NCBI RefSeq assembly: GCF_030269305.1
Contig: NZ_BSTC01000001.1
Span: 633,467-697,466 of the forward strand
Direction of reading: 5' to 3'
Length of the DNA stretch: 64,000 nucleotides
DNA from: Kineosporia sp. NBRC 101731
GTDB lineage: Bacteria; Actinomycetota; Actinomycetes; Actinomycetales; Kineosporiaceae
Made by a program: the position numbers and the translations under genes
Part shown: in pieces, positions 8,155 through 16,585 of the stretch
How positions within the stretch are numbered: position 1 is the first letter of the stretch
Layout: each line of letters opens with the position of its first letter
Notes under the pieces: generated by a model
Told to the model about the DNA's origin: nothing
The model's database searches: none
What the model saw: only the letters and a program-made list of their open reading frames with translations

Positions 8155-8700
8155 TCAGAAGGCCGAGGCCAGGGCCTTCGCGAAGGCCGGGAGGTCGTCC
8201 GGCCGGCGGCTGGTGATCAGGGGCCCGGGGCCTTTGAGGTCCACCACGACCTCCTGATCGACCCACTCCGCACCGGCGTTGCGCAGGTCGGTCTTCAGGC
8301 TCGGCCACGACGTGAGCGTGCGACCGCTCACCGCCCCGGTCTCCACGAGCGTCCACGGGGCGTGGCAGATGGCAGCGACCGGCTTGCCGGTGTCGAGGAA
8401 CGACTTCACGAAGGCCACGGCCTCCGGGACGGTCCGGAGGGCATCGGGGTTCGCTACGCCGCCGGGCAGGACCAGGCCGTCGTAGTCTTCCGCGTCGGCC
8501 TCGCTGACCGGGAGGTCGACGTCGAAGACGTCGCCCTTGTCGAGGTGGTTGAAGCCCTGAACGGTCTTGCTGTCACTTCCGACGATGAGGACGGGATGTC
8601 CGCCCGCCTTCTTCACCGCCTCCCAGGGGTCGGTCAGCTCGACCTGCTCCACCCCTTCGTCCGCAACCAGGAAGGCGATCTTCTTTCCGCTGAGGGGCAC
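8155..8700 (-). CDS. DJ-1/PfpI-family type 1 glutamine amidotransferase-like protein
   Basis: A protein of 181 residues from the GTG at 8700 (VPLSGKKIAFLVADEGVEQ), where the family normally begins; an open frame continues to 8817 but would overlap the divergent gene's promoter. Residues AICHAPW place the nucleophilic Cys in the elbow, followed by His and with an upstream Glu in DEGVEQVEL. Family members act as deglycases, chaperones or proteases of the stress response; no substrate is claimed. It is divergent from an FAD reductase. Copy C of the palindromic repeat follows it. Confidence 0.88.
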   Translation of the reverse strand: MPLSGKKIAFLVADEGVEQVELTDPWEAVKKAGGHPVLIVGSDSKTVQGFNHLDKGDVFDVDLPVSEADAEDYDGLVLPGGVANPDALRTVPEAVAFVKSFLDTGKPVAAICHAPWTLVETGAVSGRTLTSWPSLKTDLRNAGAEWVDQEVVVDLKGPGPLITSRRPDDLPAFAKALASAF

Positions 8701-8817
8701 GGTGAAACTCCTGACGCCGATCGGTACAACCGTGGCCCGCGGATGTCGGGCCACACCGCCAGAGCCTGGTCCGGGAGCGAGGGTTGCGCAGGCCGAGATG
8801 CGCGCGAGGATGGCCAC

Positions 8818-9981
8818 ATGACTGACGAGGTGGTGGATCTGCTCGTGATCGGCGGCGGCCCGGCGGGCCTGTCGGCGGTGCGCGCCTACCGGGAAGAAGG
8901 AGGCAAGGGCCGGGTGGTCGTGGTCTGTGCCGATCCGGACGCGCCCTACGACCGGCCGCCCCTGTCCAAGGACTTTCTGCGCGGCGACTCCTCCGAAGAG
9001 GATCTGGGTCTGCTCGACGAGGGTGAACTGTCGCGGCTCGAGGTGACCTGGGCTCGCGACCGGGTGACCGGCATCGATGTCGGGGCCCGGCGGGTCGACA
9101 CCCGCGACGGCTCTGGTTTCGCCTACCGGTCATGTGTTCTCGCCACCGGATCGAACCCGGCCGACCTGCCGGTACCCGGCGGGGACGACAGCGCGGTGCT
9201 GCGGCTGCGCACCCTGGAGGACTCGCGGCGGCTGAAGCAGGCCGCGTACGGGGCGAAGACGGCCGCGGTGATCGGATCGGGCTTCATCGGCTGTGAGGCG
9301 GCGGCGTCGCTGCGCCGACTGGGCCTGGAGGTCATCCTGCTCACCGACGAGAGTTCGCCCCAGGCCAGGCGTCTCGGTGACGAGGCCGGTGCCCGCATCA
9401 CGGGCTGGCTGCGGGACGAGGGTATTGGGCTGATGGTGGACGCGGATGTCACGGCGATCGAGTCGGCCGGCACGGGCGTCCGGATCGCCCTGGACGGCCA
9501 GGACGACATCACCGCGGATCTGGTGCTGACCGCCGTCGGGGTGCACCCGGCGTCCGACCTGGCGGCCGCGGCGGGGCTCGACCTGCACGAGGGACGCATC
9601 GTGGTCGACACCCACATGCAGACCTCGGCGCCGGGCGTGCTGGCGGCCGGCGACGTGGCCTACGCGTTCAACACCGCCGCCGGGCGGGCACTCGCGGTGG
9701 AGCACTGGTTCGACGCCGAGACGATGGGCAAGGTCGCCGGGAAGACCGCGGCGGGCTCGCCGGACGCGCAGTGGTCCGACCCGCCGGGCTTCTGGAGCCA
9801 GATCGGGGACCACTGGCTGAAGTACGCGGCCTGGGGTGACGGATACCAGGAGGCACTGTTCGAGGAGGGTGACGACGGTGCCTTCACCGTCTGGTACCAA
9901 GACGAGAACGGTACGTGCGTGGGCGTTCTCACCCATCAGGCCGACGAGAACTACGAGAAGGCGTTCGGCCTTCTGAGCTAG
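8818..9981 (+). CDS. FAD/NAD(P)-dependent oxidoreductase (ferredoxin reductase type)
   Basis: A pyridine-nucleotide-disulfide-type reductase of 387 residues. VIGGGPAGLSAVRAYR binds FAD, ADPDAPYDRPPLSKDFL is the typical ferredoxin-reductase segment, VIGSGFIGCEAAASLRRLG binds NAD(P)H, and VLAAGDVAYAFN is the second FAD motif. The C-terminal reductase domain ends the protein. The BphA4/CamA-like group reduces [2Fe-2S] ferredoxins for oxygenases or P450s, but no oxygenase lies nearby. ATG start with gagga upstream. The larger upstream reading frame is antisense to PfpI and was not used. Confidence 0.88.
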   Translation: MTDEVVDLLVIGGGPAGLSAVRAYREEGGKGRVVVVCADPDAPYDRPPLSKDFLRGDSSEEDLGLLDEGELSRLEVTWARDRVTGIDVGARRVDTRDGSGFAYRSCVLATGSNPADLPVPGGDDSAVLRLRTLEDSRRLKQAAYGAKTAAVIGSGFIGCEAAASLRRLGLEVILLTDESSPQARRLGDEAGARITGWLRDEGIGLMVDADVTAIESAGTGVRIALDGQDDITADLVLTAVGVHPASDLAAAAGLDLHEGRIVVDTHMQTSAPGVLAAGDVAYAFNTAAGRALAVEHWFDAETMGKVAGKTAAGSPDAQWSDPPGFWSQIGDHWLKYAAWGDGYQEALFEEGDDGAFTVWYQDENGTCVGVLTHQADENYEKAFGLLS

Positions 9982-10000
9982 CCCCGTCGCTCTTCTGCCC

Positions 10001-10046
10001 GTGATCGGGCAAAGCTTCCCGGGGAGATGGGGGATTGCATGATCAC
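10001..10046. repeat. Palindromic intergenic element, copy D (partly decayed)
   Basis: It starts GTGATCGGGCAAA and ends GCATGATCAC, with CCCCGGGGA in the centre. The arms are less complementary than in the other copies. It lies 19 bp after the FAD reductase stop codon, between convergent genes. Confidence 0.7.
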
Positions 10047-10091
10047 GACAAGAGGATGGTCGGCCTCCGTCATCGCCGCGCCGGCGGAACG

Positions 10092-10127
10092 GGACAAGCC
10101 CCGGCGGTGGTCCGCCGGGGCCTGTCC
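10092..10127 (-). terminator. Hairpin terminator
   Basis: GGACAAGCCCCGGCGG pairs with CCGCCGGGGCCTGTCC with one mismatch around a TGGT loop, 19 bp beyond the fprA stop codon. Confidence 0.7.
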
Positions 10128-10146
10128 TGGTTGGTTCCTGGGGTGA

Positions 10147-11511
10147 TCAGCCCAGCAGTTCCCGGCTGATCCGGATCATGTCGTCGCGCTCGACGACCTT
10201 GACCCGCGCGCGGCTCTCGGCCTCGCCGAGGCTGATCTCGTGCGCGTCCAGAAGGTCCCAGCCCGCCCAGGTGGTGTAGTTGACGCCCTTCAGCTCGAGC
10301 TGGGTCGTGATGTCCACGGCGCTCGGTGCCGGGCGGTCGGGCGAGACTTCCTTCAGGATGTGCGAGACCGTCTCGCTGGCATCGCTCTTGGTGTGGCCGA
10401 TCAGGCCGATCGGGCCGCGCTTGATCCAGCCCGTGCAGTAGAGGCCCTCGACCTGGTTGCCGTCGGCGTCGAGGACGCGGCCGCCGTCGTTGCTGACCAC
10501 GTGGCGGCTGGGGTCGAACGGGATGCCGGGCAGCGCCGAGCTGCGGTAGCCGACGGCGCGGTAGACGGCCTGCACCGGCCAGTCGGTGAACTCGCCCGTG
10601 CCCCGCACGCTTCCGTCGCCGGTGAGCTCCATGTGCTCGGTGCGCAGGTTCTCCACCTGGCCGTCGCCGCTGATCTCCACCGGCGCTTCCAGGAAGTGGA
10701 TGTGCAGGCGGTGCGGCTTGCCCGTCGGGTCTTTGCCCACCCAGGCATTGAGCGTCTTCATGACCTGCTTGACGTGCTTGTCCTCGTTGGCCGCGCGCAT
10801 GCTGGCCTCGTCGAACTCGAAGCCCTCGGGGTGCACGACCACGTCGACGTTGGGGGAGTGGGCCAGCTCGCGCAGTTCCAGCGGCGAGAACTTGACCTGC
10901 ACCGGGCCGCGTCGGGCGAACACGTGCACGTCGGTGGCCTGGTTGAGCTTCAGGCCCGCGTAGACGTTCGGCGGGATCTCGGTGACCAGCATCTCGTCCG
11001 CGGTCTTCGAGAGAACCCGGGCCACGTCCAGCGCCACGTTGCCGGCGCCGAGCACGGCCACGCTCTTGGCGGTCAGCGGCCAGTCGCGCGGCACGTCCGG
11101 GTGGCCGTCGTACCAGGAGACGAAGTCCGCCGCACCGAAGCTGCCGGGCAGGTCGACGCCCGGGATGTCGAGGTCACGGTCGGCGATGGCACCCGTCGCG
11201 AAGATGACAGCGTCGTAGTGGGCGCGCAGATCCTCGAGAGTGAGGTCGGTGCCGTAGTTGACGTTGCCGACGAAGCGGATGTTCTCGTGGTCGAGCACCC
11301 GGCGCAGGGCCTTGATGATCTCCTTGATCCGCGGGTGGTCGGGAGCCACCCCGTACCGGACCAGACCGTACGGAGCGGGGAGCCGCTCGATGACGTCGAT
11401 CTCGACCGGGACCTCGGACTTGGTCAGGATGTCTGCGGCATAGATGCCAGCGGGGCCCGCGCCGATCACCCCGATGCGCAGAGGACGGGGGGCGGTAGTC
11501 GATTCAGTCAT
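10147..11511 (-). CDS. fprA: Ferredoxin/flavodoxin-NADP+ reductase, FprA type
   Basis: A 454-residue adrenodoxin-reductase-like flavoenzyme. IGVIGAGPAGIYAADIL is the FAD motif, RLPAPYGLVRYGVAPDHP the diagnostic segment, VLGAGNVALDVARVL the NADPH motif, and ARRGPVQVKFSPLELREL and YCTGWIKRGPIGLIGHTK follow. These match mycobacterial FprA, which moves electrons between NADPH and ferredoxins or P450 partners. An IdeR-type iron box lies 3 bp upstream of the start, so expression is probably repressed when iron is plentiful. It is transcribed alone, with a hairpin and repeat copy D downstream. Confidence 0.93.
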   Translation of the reverse strand: MTESTTAPRPLRIGVIGAGPAGIYAADILTKSEVPVEIDVIERLPAPYGLVRYGVAPDHPRIKEIIKALRRVLDHENIRFVGNVNYGTDLTLEDLRAHYDAVIFATGAIADRDLDIPGVDLPGSFGAADFVSWYDGHPDVPRDWPLTAKSVAVLGAGNVALDVARVLSKTADEMLVTEIPPNVYAGLKLNQATDVHVFARRGPVQVKFSPLELRELAHSPNVDVVVHPEGFEFDEASMRAANEDKHVKQVMKTLNAWVGKDPTGKPHRLHIHFLEAPVEISGDGQVENLRTEHMELTGDGSVRGTGEFTDWPVQAVYRAVGYRSSALPGIPFDPSRHVVSNDGGRVLDADGNQVEGLYCTGWIKRGPIGLIGHTKSDASETVSHILKEVSPDRPAPSAVDITTQLELKGVNYTTWAGWDLLDAHEISLGEAESRARVKVVERDDMIRISRELLG

Positions 11512-11513
11512 GG

Positions 11514-11532
11514 TTAGGTCAGCCTAACCTTG
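11514..11532 (-). promoter_or_regulatory. IdeR/DmdR-like iron box
   Basis: TTAGGTCAGCCTAACCTTG matches the 19-bp actinobacterial iron box (TTAGGTTAGSCTAACCTAA) at 16 of 19 positions and is dyad symmetric. It lies immediately upstream of the fprA ATG, where a bound repressor would block transcription. Confidence 0.8.
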
Positions 11533-11876
11533 ATCCTATATGAAATGGCAACATGAATCTGGTCACGTATTCCGTGTCAGGCGCGTAACGTCCTCTCCCG
11601 GTTGCTTTTTGTTGCCGTTCGAGCACGGAGCGCCCGCGTTGACGTTCGCATATCCGACAGATGACGGAAAGTTATCGAACCGGAACACTCTGCTGACAAC
11701 GTGGGCAAATCGTCCGCTATTCTCATGTGCCCCAGGAGCCCTAGGGCCCTCTTGAGTGCGGCTGGCCCCTGCCCGGGCCGGACCGCTCCCGAGCTCCGTC
11801 AGCGCGGCGCCCCTCTCCGCGCCGATGCCGTGCGCCCGGCCTCCGCCCCTCCGCCGAACAGCTGGAGAACACGGAC
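11533..11876. other. Intergenic region between fprA and the NMT1-like lipoprotein gene
   Basis: About 344 bp without a credible gene. It should hold the divergent promoters. A GAGCCCTAGGGCCCTC near-palindrome lies around 11736-11752. I saw no TPP riboswitch core motifs. No other feature is recognised. Confidence 0.5.
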
Positions 11877-12926
11877 ATGGCAAAGACCGTCCTCGTCCGC
11901 CGGACCATCCGGGTCACCCTCACCGCGACCGTCGCCGTCGGCGTCCTCACCTCCGCGGCCGCCTGTGGCGGGGGCGGCTCGGACGCGGCCGGCTCCGCGC
12001 AGGTGGCCGGTGTGACCAAGGTGCGCTGGATCTACGACTGGACCCCGACGTCCGCTGATCTGCCCGTTCTGAAGGGTCTGGAGGAGGGCTGGTTCCGGCA
12101 GGCCGATCTGGACGTCGTGACCACCCCCGGCGGCGAGATCAGCCAGCTGCAGTCGGTCGGCGCGGGAGAGCACGACATGACGGTCGGCGGTGGCGTCGAG
12201 CTGCTGATCAACCAGGCGCAGGGCCTGCCGGTGCAGGCGGTCGGGGTGGTGCAGCCGCTGGCCCTGACCGGTCTGATCTGCAACCCGAACTCGAACATCA
12301 CGGCCGATGACCCGAACACGCTGCTGGGCAAGAAGCTCGCCACGGCGAGCACCGACGCGGACGACGTGGTCTGGCAGGCCTGGCGTAACCACAAAGGACT
12401 GAACGGCAAGGTCACCGAGGTGTCGCAGGAGGCCGGACTGCCGCTGCTGTTCCAGGGGGTCGTCGACTGCTACCCCGAGTTCCTCACCCGGGCCCCGCTG
12501 GAGGCCGAGCGGGAGTTCGGGCGCAAGCCGGTGAAGATCTGGTACTCCAAGGACGAGAACGTGATCGGCCAGGTGATCGACGTCAACACCGATTTCGCCG
12601 AGAAGAACCCGGCTGCGGTCAAGGGTTTCGTCGACGTCTACGCGCGGGGCATGCAGTGGGCCGCGCAGAACCAGGCCGAGGCGGTGGAACTGATGACGAA
12701 GGTCTATCCGGACTCCGACCCGTCGGTCACGGCGCAGGAGCTGAAGACCCTCTCCGGGTTCTGGTCGGCCTCCTACCAGGACAAGCACGGCTACCTGGCG
12801 ATGGACGACGCCACCTGGAAGCCGACTGTGCAGATGCTGAAGCGGGCCGGGCAGATCAAGGAACTGCCGGAGATGGCGAGCGTCTACAGCACGAAGTACC
12901 TGCCGAGCACCCCCTACCTGCCCTGA
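11877..12926 (+). CDS. ABC-transporter substrate-binding lipoprotein, NMT1/THI5-like (orphan)
   Basis: A 349-residue protein with a signal peptide ending in TSAAAC, a lipobox with Cys at about residue 25. The mature domain has RWIYDWTPTSADLPVLKG, GLEEGWFRQADLDV and GAGEHDMTVGGGVELL, the pattern of NMT1/SsuA-type binding proteins for pyrimidine precursors, sulfonates or similar anions. It is anchored to the outer face of the membrane. No permease or ATPase gene lies beside it, so it must use components encoded elsewhere. The ATG at 11877 has GGAG about 10 bp upstream. The ligand is not predictable here. Confidence 0.85.
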   Translation: MAKTVLVRRTIRVTLTATVAVGVLTSAAACGGGGSDAAGSAQVAGVTKVRWIYDWTPTSADLPVLKGLEEGWFRQADLDVVTTPGGEISQLQSVGAGEHDMTVGGGVELLINQAQGLPVQAVGVVQPLALTGLICNPNSNITADDPNTLLGKKLATASTDADDVVWQAWRNHKGLNGKVTEVSQEAGLPLLFQGVVDCYPEFLTRAPLEAEREFGRKPVKIWYSKDENVIGQVIDVNTDFAEKNPAAVKGFVDVYARGMQWAAQNQAEAVELMTKVYPDSDPSVTAQELKTLSGFWSASYQDKHGYLAMDDATWKPTVQMLKRAGQIKELPEMASVYSTKYLPSTPYLP

Positions 12927-13207
12927 GGATGGGACGGCCCATAACGAAGTGCGGATCTGGCGCGGTTCTCCGAGAGGTGGCAACCCCGCGCCCCGATGTC
13001 GTTGTGAGTTTCCACCGAAGACGGCCGATCTGCCGGATTGAAGGTTTCGGACGCCCGGTGACTCCTGGTATCAGTCCTGGTTGTGTCGTAAGAGCAACTG
13101 GCGACATGAGTGCCCACTGAGACTTTTGCGTGCTTTGCCCCGCTCACGCGTACCGTGTGAGCAGGCGCAGGAGGCGCGTCGTGCCGAGTCAGGGAACGGA
13201 CTTCCGT

Positions 13208-13987
13208 ATGCCACATGTCCCGCATGTAGTCGTCATCAACCCGACCAGCTCGGCCGAGATCACCGCGGGCATCCAGGAGACGCTGGACCGGGCGGCCCGG
13301 CGCTGGGGTGTTACCGCGACCGCTGTCACCTCTTACGGTGGCCCGAGAACGATCGAGTCGGACGACGACGGACGGGCCGCGATCAGTCCGTTGCTGGCCA
13401 CCGCGGGGCAGCACCGGGCCGACGCCTACGTGCTGGCCACCTTCTCGGAGGCCGGTCTCGACGAACTGCGCGCGGCCGCGCCGGTGCCGGTGATCGGGAT
13501 CGCCGAGGCCGCGCTCACCTCGGCGATGGCGCACAGTCGCCGTCTCGGCGTCATCAGCACCGTGCCGATGGCCACGTTCCGGCACGAGCTCTACTGGGCC
13601 AAGCTCGGCGTGAGCGGCCGGGTGGTGGCCGATCTGGCCATCGGGCGCAGCGAGTTAGACCTGGGCTCGCGTGACGCGGCGAACGCCGTGCTGGTCGCCG
13701 GCCGGGAACTGGTCGACCACCGGGGTGCCGAGGCGGTGATCCTGGGCTGTGTCGGTCTGGGGCACCTGCGGGGTCCGCTGGCCGACGAACTGGGGGTGCC
13801 GGTGATCGAGCCGTGTGCGGCCGGGGTGGCGATGGCCGCGATGGCTCTGGTCGACTTCCCACCGGACGTGATGCCGCCCCGCACGCAGCCCGCGCCACCC
13901 CCCGCCTCCTACGCACCGGAGCCGGCCTACGACCCGGGGCCCGGCCGGGGATACGCACCCGAACCGCAGTACGGCCGCTACTCCTAG
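13208..13987 (+). CDS. Asp/Glu/hydantoin racemase-family protein, first catalytic Cys replaced
   Basis: A protein of 259 residues from MPHVPHVVVINPTSS, a start typical of hydantoin/allantoin racemases. The second catalytic segment is intact (VILGCVGLGHLRGPLADELG). The first, usually ACFGDPGL, reads ATFSEAGL: Thr sits where the Cys is expected. A two-base racemization mechanism is therefore doubtful. A proline- and tyrosine-rich tail of about 40 residues (PAPPPASYAPEPAYDPGPG) follows the domain and is unusual. An upstream GTG at 13130 is possible but less likely. Repeat copy E follows. Confidence 0.75.
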   Translation: MPHVPHVVVINPTSSAEITAGIQETLDRAARRWGVTATAVTSYGGPRTIESDDDGRAAISPLLATAGQHRADAYVLATFSEAGLDELRAAAPVPVIGIAEAALTSAMAHSRRLGVISTVPMATFRHELYWAKLGVSGRVVADLAIGRSELDLGSRDAANAVLVAGRELVDHRGAEAVILGCVGLGHLRGPLADELGVPVIEPCAAGVAMAAMALVDFPPDVMPPRTQPAPPPASYAPEPAYDPGPGRGYAPEPQYGRYS

Positions 13988-14004
13988 GGCGCTCGCCGGC
14001 GCCC
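13987..14004 (+). terminator. Short GC hairpin after the racemase-like gene
   Basis: GGGCGC and GCGCCC pair around a 6-nt loop, starting at the last base of the stop codon. The stem is short; repeat copy E 24 bp further on may be the main terminator. Confidence 0.35.
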
Positions 14005-14027
14005 CCTGTGCCTCCACCCCTCTGTTC

Positions 14028-14121
14028 GTGATCATGTGAACCTTCCCCGGGAGGTGGGGTCCTTCCCGACCCAAGAACGTGGGGTCCTTCCCGACCCAAG
14101 AACGTGGGATTGCCTGATCAC
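14028..14121. repeat. Palindromic intergenic element, copy E, with internal tandem repeat
   Basis: It starts GTGATCATGTGAACC and ends CCTGATCAC. The middle holds two exact copies of a 25-bp unit beginning GTGGGGTCCTTCC (14054-14078 and 14079-14103) plus the start of a third. It lies 40 bp after the racemase-like gene's stop codon. The tandem expansion has replaced the usual inner stem. Confidence 0.75.
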
Positions 14122-14264
14122 GAACAAGAGGGGAGCCGTCACAGCAGGGCGTTTCTTCGCGACGTCGGTGATTCCCGGACGGGCCCTGGCGACCGGGGGC
14201 CGGCGTACTACCGTCAGGGGTCGGACCTCGGCCACCGCCCGGTCGGGCGGGTTAAGGAGAACTG

Positions 14265-15032
14265 ATGAGTGGGTACCTGGTGGCTGCGGCGACCTCCGGC
14301 CTGGGGCACGCGATCGCCCGGCAGCTCGTGCTGGCCGGTCACGATGTCTCGATCTGCGGACGCACCGCCGACCGGGTCCAGACCGCGGTGACCGCGCTCA
14401 ACGAGGGCGCTGTCAACGGCACGGCGACCGGCCGTCCCGTCGACCTGACCGACGGGGACGCGCTGAACGCCTGGGTGCAGGACGCGGCGGCCCGCTTCGG
14501 CGGCCTGAACGGCGTGGTGGTGAACACCGGGGGTCCGCCCGCCAAGGGTTTCGACGACACCGTGGACGACGACTGGCAGCTCGGTTTCGAGCTGCTGCTG
14601 CGCCCGGCCGTGCGCCTGGTGCGGGCCGCGCGGCCGCATCTGGTGAAGGGCGGGAGCAGCGTCCTGTTCTGTACCTCGAGCCAGGTGCGGGAGCCTTCCG
14701 ACGACCTGATCCTCTCCAGTGTGTTCCGGTCGGGGGTGGCGGCTCTGGCCAAGTCGCTCAGCCGCAGCTGGGCTCCGGACATCCGGGTCAACCAGCTGAT
14801 TCCCGGCCGGATCGCCACGGATCGGGTCGCCCAGCTCGACGAGGGCCGTTCTCTGCGGTCGGGTCTCAGTGTGGACGAGATCCAGGAGCAGTGGAGCGGG
14901 AAGATCCCGGCGGGCCGCTACGGCGACCCGGACGAGTTCGCCGCCGCCGCGGTGTTCCTGCTCTCACCCGCAGCCTCGTACGTCACAGGCGTCAGCCTTC
15001 AGGTGGACGGCGGTCTGATGACGGGAATCTGA
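14265..15032 (+). CDS. SDR-fold protein lacking the canonical Tyr-Lys pair
   Basis: A 255-residue FabG-like protein. The cofactor loop reads AAATSGLGHAIA and NTGGPP replaces the usual NNAG. Where YxxxK is expected the sequence is SVFRSGVAALAKSLS, so Phe occupies the Tyr position and no Lys lies four residues on. This fits the atypical beta-ketoacyl-ACP-reductase-like SDR subgroup that lacks a perfect tetrad. It may be a non-canonical reductase or a binding protein. AAGGAG lies 8 bp upstream of the ATG. The next gene on the same strand is an enol-lactonase-like hydrolase. Confidence 0.82.
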   Translation: MSGYLVAAATSGLGHAIARQLVLAGHDVSICGRTADRVQTAVTALNEGAVNGTATGRPVDLTDGDALNAWVQDAAARFGGLNGVVVNTGGPPAKGFDDTVDDDWQLGFELLLRPAVRLVRAARPHLVKGGSSVLFCTSSQVREPSDDLILSSVFRSGVAALAKSLSRSWAPDIRVNQLIPGRIATDRVAQLDEGRSLRSGLSVDEIQEQWSGKIPAGRYGDPDEFAAAAVFLLSPAASYVTGVSLQVDGGLMTGI

Positions 15033-15102
15033 ACACCGTCGGGTTGCCGGGTTCGCCACGTATGGTGGACGCGGGTTCTCTGACGGAACAAGCAGGGTGG
15101 CG

Positions 15103-15852
15103 ATGATCAACTACGTGGTGGACGGCGATCCACAGGCACCCGTGCTCGTGCTCGGCTCCTCGATCGGCACTTCGCACCACCTCTGGGACCCGCAGTTACC
15201 CGGACTGGTGCAGGACTTTCGCGTTGTCCGCTTCGACCTGCCCGGCCATGACGGAAAACCCGCTCCGGCGGGCCCCTGCACCGTCCGGTCCCTGGCCGAG
15301 GAGGTGCTCCGCGTCGCCGACGCAGTAGGTGTCGAAACCTTTGTCTACTGCGGCCTTTCGATGAGCGGGGCGATCGGGCAGCAGCTCGCGCTCGATCACC
15401 CCGACCGGGTGAGGAAACTCGTGCTGGTCTGCACCTCGGCGACCTTCGGCGACGACCCGGCGCCCTGGCTCGAGCGGGCGGCACGGGTGCGGGCCGAGGG
15501 CACCGGTTTCCTGGTCGACCTCGCCCGGAACCGCTGGTTCGTGCCGGACGCGCCGGTGCCGCCGCACGGCCGGGAACTGCTCGAGGCCCAGACCGGCATC
15601 GACGCGGAGGGCTACGCCGCCTGCTGCGAGGCCCTGGCGACCTTCGACTCCCGCGACACGCTGGGTGGATTGCGGGTACCGACCCGGGTGATCGCCGGTG
15701 CCCGCGACATCGCCACGCCGCCGGCCATGGCCCAGGAACTGGCCGACCTCATCCCCGGCGCCGACCTCGTGATGGTGCCTCAGGCCGCCCACCTGGCCAA
15801 CGTCGAACAGCCCGCGGCGGTGCTGCAGGCCATGCGAGGGCATCTCCGGTAA
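15103..15852 (+). CDS. Alpha/beta hydrolase, 3-oxoadipate enol-lactonase (PcaD)-like
   Basis: A 249-residue hydrolase (251 if the GTG at 15097 is used). GSSIGTSHHLWDPQLP is the oxyanion region, GLSMSG at about residues 93-98 holds the nucleophilic Ser, GARDIATPP the acid and AAHLANVEQP the His. The sequence matches the PcaD group, which hydrolyses beta-ketoadipate enol-lactone in the protocatechuate pathway. No other pca genes lie in the window, so the physiological ester could differ. AGCAGGG precedes the ATG. Confidence 0.82.
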   Translation: MINYVVDGDPQAPVLVLGSSIGTSHHLWDPQLPGLVQDFRVVRFDLPGHDGKPAPAGPCTVRSLAEEVLRVADAVGVETFVYCGLSMSGAIGQQLALDHPDRVRKLVLVCTSATFGDDPAPWLERAARVRAEGTGFLVDLARNRWFVPDAPVPPHGRELLEAQTGIDAEGYAACCEALATFDSRDTLGGLRVPTRVIAGARDIATPPAMAQELADLIPGADLVMVPQAAHLANVEQPAAVLQAMRGHLR

Positions 15853-15961
15853 ACGCCACCTGAACGGCACCCGAACCGGATGTGATCCGGACATGTACCC
15901 CGGATGAGCAGAACGGGCCGACCCTGGCTACAGTCGTGCGCCGACACGCGGAGGTGCACGG

Positions 15962-16582
15962 ATGCGGCTCAGACTGACGCCGAGGGACACGACCATCATC
16001 GACCTGATCGTCCAGGCGGGTAACGCGCTGGTCGAGGGGGTCGATCTGCTGCAGGCCGTGATCCGGGCGCAGGCCGGTGACCGCCCTGACCTGCTGCTGA
16101 AGGTGCGTGACGCCGAGCACGCCAGCGACGAGATCGTGCACGCCACGATGCGGAAGCTGAACCGCACCTTCGTCACGCCCTTCGACCGCGAGGACATCTA
16201 CGCCCTGTCGTCCGCGCTGGACGACTGCATGGACAACATGGAGGCGGCCGCCGACATGGTCGTGCTCGCCAATCCGGCGAAGCTGCCCGACGGTGTCGAG
16301 ATCCAGCTGTCCGTGCTCCAGCAGCAGGCCGCCGTCACCGCCGCCGCTCTACCGGGCCTTCACACGATGAAGGGCCTGGAGGAGTACTGGGTCGAGATCA
16401 ACCGCCTGGAGAACGACGCGGACGAGGCCTACCGCGACATGCTCGCGGAGCTCTTCTCCGGCGCCTACCAGCCGCTCGAACTGCTCAAGGTGCGCGAGGT
16501 CATCGACGCCCTGGAAGACGCTGCCGATGCCTTCGAACTGGTGTCGCACCATGTCGAGACCATCGCGGTCAAGGAGTCCTGA
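15962..16582 (+). CDS. DUF47/PhoU-like accessory protein of the PiT phosphate transporter
   Basis: A 206-residue all-helical protein with DAEHASDEIVHATMRKLNRTFVTPFDREDIYAL, the signature of DUF47 proteins. This family is routinely encoded next to PiT permeases and is thought to modulate transport, as PhoU does for Pst. Its stop lies only 3 bp before the GTG of the permease gene, so the two are co-transcribed and probably co-translated. GGAGG lies upstream of the ATG. It acts in the cytoplasm at the membrane. Confidence 0.9.
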   Translation: MRLRLTPRDTTIIDLIVQAGNALVEGVDLLQAVIRAQAGDRPDLLLKVRDAEHASDEIVHATMRKLNRTFVTPFDREDIYALSSALDDCMDNMEAAADMVVLANPAKLPDGVEIQLSVLQQQAAVTAAALPGLHTMKGLEEYWVEINRLENDADEAYRDMLAELFSGAYQPLELLKVREVIDALEDAADAFELVSHHVETIAVKES

Positions 16583-16585
16583 CCC

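Noticed and set aside
8362-8817. N-terminal extension of the FAD reductase frame
   Set aside because: Antisense to PfpI; the reductase begins at the ATG at 8818 with its own ribosome-binding site.
11533-11876. TPP riboswitch before the NMT1/THI5-like gene
   Set aside because: Looked for because of the family, but the conserved CUGAGA and ACCUGA segments are absent.
14054-14103. Mini CRISPR array
   Set aside because: Two direct 25-bp copies without spacers inside a palindromic element; not a repeat-spacer structure and no cas genes.
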